From: Larix sibirica
Lineage: Eukaryota > Streptophyta > Pinopsida > Pinales > Pinaceae
Direction of reading: 5' to 3'
Assembly: GCA_004151065.3 (NCBI GenBank)
Contig: NWUY0300007224.1
Coordinates: 1-20,832, forward strand
Length of the DNA stretch: 20,832 nt
Shown here: positions 15,861 to 20,832 of the stretch, piece by piece
Position numbering within the stretch: the stretch's first letter is position 1
Layout of the letters: the number at the start of each line of letters is the position of its first letter
The notes under the pieces: model-generated
Databases searched by the model: none
Seen by the model: only the letters and a program-made list of their open reading frames with translations
Told to the model about the DNA's origin: nothing
Translations under genes and position numbers: made by a program

Positions 15861-17660
15861 TTTTGATCCCATCAACATGAAACATGTAAGATTAATCAAT
15901 AATTAGTTCTAACAATATTAAATAATGTTGAAAATGTGAAGGGTGTATTTCTAATATATTACTTGTGGTAATGTCCCTTATGGACATGCAAGGTGGAGGA
16001 CCATGCACTTGGTGGTTCAATAACAACTTTTGATGTATTATACAGTTCTTCTTGTAATCCCCCCCCTTGTCAACTTACAAGCATATTCAAGGGATGTTAG
16101 AGAAAGTAACCATAAAATAAAATAACAAGTTTTGCTTAGCAAGACCTTTTCTTGAAGATTAAAGTCACGTTAGCACAAGAATTGCTTGAACTTTGTAAGA
16201 TTTCAAGATATTCATCACCACCACACATTGTCAAAAGCTAACGCCAATTAGGGATGCACTCATTTTGATGTATGCTGATTTATTTTATTTCAAGAGGGTT
16301 GATAGAATTATAGTCATACTTTATGTTGTGTTTGCTTTTGGGGAATTGAACTATCACTCACGTTTTGACTTTGTAGGACATAGGACTACAATGTGATTTC
16401 CAAGTAACTCTCACTTTGTTTAAGATATAATGCTATAACTTCCTTTCCAAGCAAGGAGAAGCCCGAGGATGGGGCATATATGATATTACATTGATTATGT
16501 ATGAACAAGTAAAATAGAAGGACATATTAAGTATGTTTTAGAACATTGCTAACAAGTAAGTATATTGCAAGTTGAGACATGTTTGAGATAAATAACATCA
16601 AAACTATGATCCTTTTTTATAAGTCCCATAGATTCTCTCCACAGTTACATATAAAAAATAAAAACACGAAATTGCTCTATTTTTACTATATGCTAGGTTT
16701 GATCTCTATTTGGATAAATCATCTGTGTGTTATCATTTCGATCCCAGTTAGGTAGATGTGACTTTACCTTGTTGGAATTTGTTAAACAATGTAATCAAGA
16801 TTTTTGTATGGTAGTTTATAATTTGAGATATTGGTCTTTTTGTTTTTTAGTGCATATAACATTGTGTGAGAATATAAATTTTGTATGTGATGCATTTATG
16901 TTGGTCTTTCCAACTATATTCATTATATAATGAGATAGTAACTTGGATATATTTTAATTAAACCTGCGAACACATCATGTAAGAAACAATCAATATCGAT
17001 TCACATATTCAATGGTGACTTCAATTTGAATAGAAAATTATAAATGTGGAAATTTTTAATCCTTGGATGATACAATAACTGATTACAATATTTAACAAGT
17101 TGCACGACATTGAAATTATAGTATATTGAAGTATATTTTATTAGTCACTATTCCATTGTGTGTATTATTTTATTACGTAGAACATATTCTAATTCCCATC
17201 GCACCCGTCAAATAGAAAATTTGGAGAATTGATCATGGTCACTAACAATGTACTATTTATTAAACCCACAACATTTTTCAAAGATTTCCGCTTTCCATAT
17301 AGTTATATATATAAACTTTCCAAAGAAAATATCATACCTTTTTCATTTCATAAAGAAACATAAACATACATTTTGCAGGTGCAAAAGAACACTCGAAATA
17401 AACTGTATGTTGAAAACAAACGACGATTGGATTTACAAAGGAGCTAAAAAGAAAACAACTAAAGTGCTAATGACATTCCATTCATCTTTATTTTAATAGC
17501 ATTCCATCTTGACATATATGTCCCCAAGAGAAGGTTCCAAATGCTATATCTGTAGAGATGTATCATGATTTTTGAGACTCAAAGAGATAACTAAATCCAT
17601 GTGAAAATCCAAATTATTATATCCATGTAGTCTCTTCATCCCCTTAATTGGATTTCATAG
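15861..17660. other. AT-rich DNA with no recognised feature
   Basis: Open stretches at 16727-16930 (67 codons) and 17248-17496 (82 codons) on the plus strand have the composition of AT-rich noncoding DNA and no motif I can name. A run of nine or so C lies near 16059-16067. Some of this may be the remains of the retrotransposon whose gag is at 15590-15860, but I see no pol motif to support that. Confidence 0.45.
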
Positions 17661-17879
17661 CATCTTTAATTGTTGTGGGGAACACCTGTCACGTACCTGA
17701 TCCCCTCGGTTCCCTTTAGAGTGATGAGGGAACAAATTTGAAGAACTTGCTAATTTTTTTTCTTCTTTAAACTCATTCGCAACTCTGCTCTTTTACACAA
17801 CAGTAATTGTCTTTGGTTCACAATTCCCTAATACACGATTTGCAGGTCGGAAGTTGAAAGGGCAGAACGCTCAAATCAC

Positions 17880-18415
17880 AGCATCGAACAAAATACGACT
17901 CCGAATTCCGCATTCCGCTATGGAAGTCAGGAATTCAGAACACCAAAATAACTGGCTTCGAACAAAATACGACCCCGACTTCCGTATTCCATAGTACGGG
18001 AGTCAGAAATTCGGGACGTCAAATACACCATCTCAATGATTTATGCCTCCGACTGCTGCACTCTGCATCCGCGATGCGGGATTTATAAAGTCGGAACCCC
18101 AATTCCACTATTTCGACGAAAATGTGCTTCCGACTTCCGCACTCTGCATCCGCGATGCGGTAGTCGGAAAGTCGAAACACCAATTCACTATCTCGACGAT
18201 TATACGCCTTTGAATTCTGCACTCCGCATCCACGTCGTGGGAGTCGGAAAGTCGGGATGCCAAACACACGGCGTCGAGAAAGCGCGCTCCCAACTTCCAC
18301 ATTCCGCAGTGCGGGAGTCGGGAGGTCGGAACGCCAAAATACCCAGCGCTGCAGAAAACGCGCCCCCGACTTCCGCATTCCGCACTGCAAATTCGGAAAG
18401 TCAGAAGTTGGCTAA
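17880..18415. repeat. Tandem array of seven CpG-rich units, each with an inverted-repeat core
   Basis: The anchor (C/T)CCGACTTCCGCA-like sequence recurs with starts near 17895, 17970, 18045, 18126, 18206, 18286 and 18362, spaced 75, 75, 81, 80, 80 and 76 bases. A unit reads roughly: CCGACTTCCGCATTCCGCA, TGCGGGAGTCGG, AAAGTCGGAACGCCAA, then an AT-richer spacer with TCGACGA or TCGAACAA. Each unit is a dyad. In the fourth unit CCGACT (18130-18135) and CCGCA (18137-18141) pair with TGCGG (18156-18160) and AGTCGG (18162-18167). The long open frames on both strands here come from the repeat and are not genes. The array could be a minisatellite or the U3 enhancer of an LTR; nothing decides. Confidence 0.9.
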
Positions 18416-19923
18416 AGACCTATTATAACCAACTTCTCAGCCTGATAATTTATTCATCCTTAGTCCATTTTGGGAAAACTCAGTACCGTTGGAAAGCTCT
18501 TTGCGATCCCTATGCAACTGCATGATCCTCTACCACATCTGATNGATTCCCTACACCAAACGGGAGATAGTCTAATTGGGACCACCTATCGGGGAGAATC
18601 CCTTTCTGATTGATGCTACGATATCCGAGGCATCAACAAAACTTTAAATCATTTCTTCACTTGAACACAATATTTATGTAGCAGTTGATATTGCATGTTA
18701 TCTTCAATACTCTACCTCACAATCCAACTCTTTTCATAGTAAGATACATTTTTTCTCAACTTTTCTCAATTACAAGACTGTTGAATAGATACAATGCTTC
18801 TCTAAATTCACTATGCAAATCTCAAACCAGTTCTCCACAATCATCCTCAACAATTATGTCATCAAGTCTGTTGTATCTTTCCCAGTAGGTAGTCCTTCAG
18901 TTTTTCCCTTATATCCTTAGAAATATGCTCTGTTTAGTTCTTTAAATCTTCTCTGCATATTTTCCAGCAAGTCAGTCCACAAGGGTGCTCAAAAATTATT
19001 CTTATGTCTAGCCCAAATCTTCTCCTAAATATTGTTCCAAACACAGTAAAAAATATGCAACCAATTCCCTTCAATTCTTTCCTTTACTTGTCACCATATT
19101 GACTTGGAGAGTGTGCCAATATTTTCCTTAATTCTGCAATAAGTGTCCACACAACTTGTCCAAAAAATAGTCTACAATGGAACTTTAAACTTTTCAAAAT
19201 TAGCCCTTAACTATTCTTGAAAAATGTGTCAAATACAATCCTCAAAACTACTTCAAAAACTAGGCCAAGTTGTCCCTTGAAATCTGTGTACAAAATCAAT
19301 CCTTTACTCTTCTAAATATGTTTTGTAAAGCATGCCAAGATTGTCCTTATTCTTGTAATTGCTTCCTTTACTAGACACAAAATGTATCTCCTTTCTTCGC
19401 TAGACCCTTAACTTTGCTTGCTAAACCTTTGTTGTAGAACCAATTTTCCTTTAAGACACTCATTGGTTCATCATCAAGCTTAAAAAAACTTTAACCTTGT
19501 GAAACTTTGCTAGAAGAACTTCTTGACTTCACTAAGATAAAACCATAACAAATTAAGTATTCACTTCCTAGATTCATTTTCCATCTTTATATCTTCTTCA
19601 ATCCTCCATGGATCAGGTGCTCTACTTTCTTCATATTCCTCTTTTCTTGCATCTTACACCGTGCCAAAATAGTTCCTTAATTAAACCAAACTTTCAAAGT
19701 ATGTTATCAGCCCTCGGCTTTCTATCAGATATATGTCTCAATTAGAGGAGACTCTTACCATCATTCTATCAAGCGAATTAGGCAAGAATTCATAATGTAT
19801 TTTCATATACACCAAAATATTGTATGAAATTATAATATTAAATTATCAGAACATGATGTAAGCTTCCTCTGCTTCTAGTTTAAAGACTTATAAAGTTACC
19901 TTTATTAACTTAAAAAAAACAAC
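18416..19923. other. Intergenic DNA, pyrimidine-rich, nothing recognised
   Basis: Just after the array comes a moderately GC stretch (ACCGTTGGAAAGCTCTTTGC at 18486-18505) that reminds me of noncoding LTR sequence but cannot be proved. 18960-19480 is CT-rich with many CCTT/CTTT motifs. No coding frame above 70 codons and no RNA gene. Position 18544 is an unresolved base. Confidence 0.45.
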
Positions 19924-19989
19924 TAATTATTTTTCATCAATTTTGATTTTTTTTTTAAAACAAGTAATTATTTTTCATCAATTTTGATT
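19924..19989. repeat. 25-bp direct repeat, 41-bp period
   Basis: TAATTATTTTTCATCAATTT followed by TGATT occurs at 19924-19948 and again, identical, at 19965-19989, separated by a T/A-rich spacer. It is a short, apparently recent, duplication in low-complexity DNA. Confidence 0.85.
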
Positions 19990-20000
19990 AACTAAAAAAG

Positions 20001-20159
20001 CTAATTATTTCACATATAGAATAATACGTACAAAATTTATAACACAACATTTCATGGAGATATGATTACAATATGACAAAAGCAACTAATCAATTTACAC
20101 ATAAAATTGTATAATATGTACAGCAAGACATTCATTAAGATATGGTTTCACAATGTGAC
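20001..20159. repeat. Diverged tandem duplication of about 80 bp
   Basis: Copy 1 (20001-20077) and copy 2 (20085-20159) share CTAAT, TT(C/A)CACATA, ATAATA(C/T)GTACA, ACATT followed by CAT(G/T)(G/A)AGATATG and ACAAT(A/G)TGAC in the same order, with roughly three quarters identity. Confidence 0.7.
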
Positions 20160-20832
20160 GATTGAGTAGGTCGCTTCCAATGGATTATAGACACTCCTAA
20201 GATTTGAAAGTTGGAATGGAATTAAAAAATAAATCAATTCATTAAAAAATCAAATATATTTTTTTTAATTAAAAAATAATTATGCTTTTTTGTAATTATA
20301 AATATAATTTTGTGAATATTATATGTTGACAAATTATGTAGGAACTAACTAAATATATTTGATAAATAATTATATCATTCGACATTTTCATATAATAATT
20401 ATGGTTTAAGAAAAACTAGAATGAGGGAGTATGTTTCTTGAGATAGGGAAGAAGAACCCTTTCCCAATGCCAACTTCCAAGAAATTCTACCCACTTAACT
20501 TGATTAGTTAGTTTAAGTGGTTGAAAACACTTCTNACTTCCACTCTTATGAATGTAGACAATGGAGAAATCACTTTGAGATGGTGAATTCAACACTTATG
20601 GACATGGGTCACTGATATGGAATAAGGGATGGATGTAATGTGATGCAAGATTCCTCTAGAGTGATGATGCAACATGGGCGTCCCCTTCATTTGTCCATCT
20701 CATATTCTTTTATGATTGATGGAGATAGTTGCAGATGGTTATCAATTTTTTTAGAGAGTTACACCCAAGCTCCAAACTATCTGAAATTTCCATAACTTCT
20801 CGAATTTTGGAAATTTTAATTTTTTCATGTTT
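20160..20832. other. AT-rich intergenic DNA to the window edge
   Basis: No gene recognised. A perfect 8-bp stem CCACTTAA (20491-20498) / TTAAGTGG (20513-20520) with a 14-base loop is visible; its role is unknown and it may be chance. The end, with TCCATAACTTCTCGAATTTT, has the look of noncoding LTR sequence but gives no terminal repeat. Position 20535 is an unresolved base. Confidence 0.4.

Noticed and set aside
18019-18428. Long open frames on both strands (123 and 130 codons) over the tandem array
   Set aside because: They arise because the repeat unit lacks stops in several frames; the peptides are repeats with no domain and no coding signal.
17674-18638. Possible solo LTR enclosing the hairpin array (starting TGTGGGGAACACC, ending ATCAACA)
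   Set aside because: No matching 5-bp flanking duplication, no primer-binding site and no second LTR found; kept only as a possibility.

Overview
The window reads as nuclear DNA of a seed plant, most likely a conifer. It is a graveyard of transposable elements and I found no intact host gene. Three things point to a conifer. There is a long L1-type LINE with plant-style ORF1 (DUF4283-like fold plus zinc knuckle) and a plant-type RNase H in ORF2. There is a Penelope-like element with a GIY-YIG endonuclease, a class almost absent from plants but known in conifers as a transfer from arthropods. The rest is long AT-rich sequence full of decayed repeats. Two ambiguous bases (N at 18544 and 20535) mark it as a draft assembly.

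Layout. 1-1740 (minus): a broken Penelope-like element, 5' truncated and cut by the window edge. It carries RT and then GIY-YIG, with two in-frame stops, two frameshifts and an RT active-site change (YVHD for YVDD). About 1920-2480: an unrecognised stretch that looks weakly coding on the plus strand. 2802-3921: a non-autonomous hAT-type DNA transposon with an exact 8-bp target duplication, YARNG-type inverted ends and GGTTTT-rich internal palindromes. 4772 to about 11700 (minus): a nearly full-length L1 LINE with ORF1, an ATGA overlap, ORF2 (APE endonuclease, RT, zf-RVT, RNase H), an extra downstream reading frame of about 181 codons, and a short poly(A) tail. 12001 to about 13165 (plus): the 3' part of a second LINE, again ending in RNase H. 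13861-13997: a young 68-bp tandem duplication. 14121-14340: a tRNA-type SINE with A and B boxes and a 9-bp target duplication. 14891-15083: an older duplication. 15590-15860: a piece of LTR-retrotransposon gag. About 17880-18415: seven copies of a 75-81-bp CpG-rich unit, each built round an inverted repeat. 19924-20159: small AT-rich duplications.

How the parts relate. Nothing forms a host pathway; the window is successive insertions. In the LINE, almost every stop lies where CAA, CAG, CGA or TGG would fit the reading frame, and the whole of ORF1 keeps one frame. That pattern is expected from cytosine-methylation decay of a silenced copy. The CpG-rich hairpin array does not share this look and is the least explained structure here. 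The least routine observations are the Penelope element in a plant, the extra LINE reading frame and the hairpin array.
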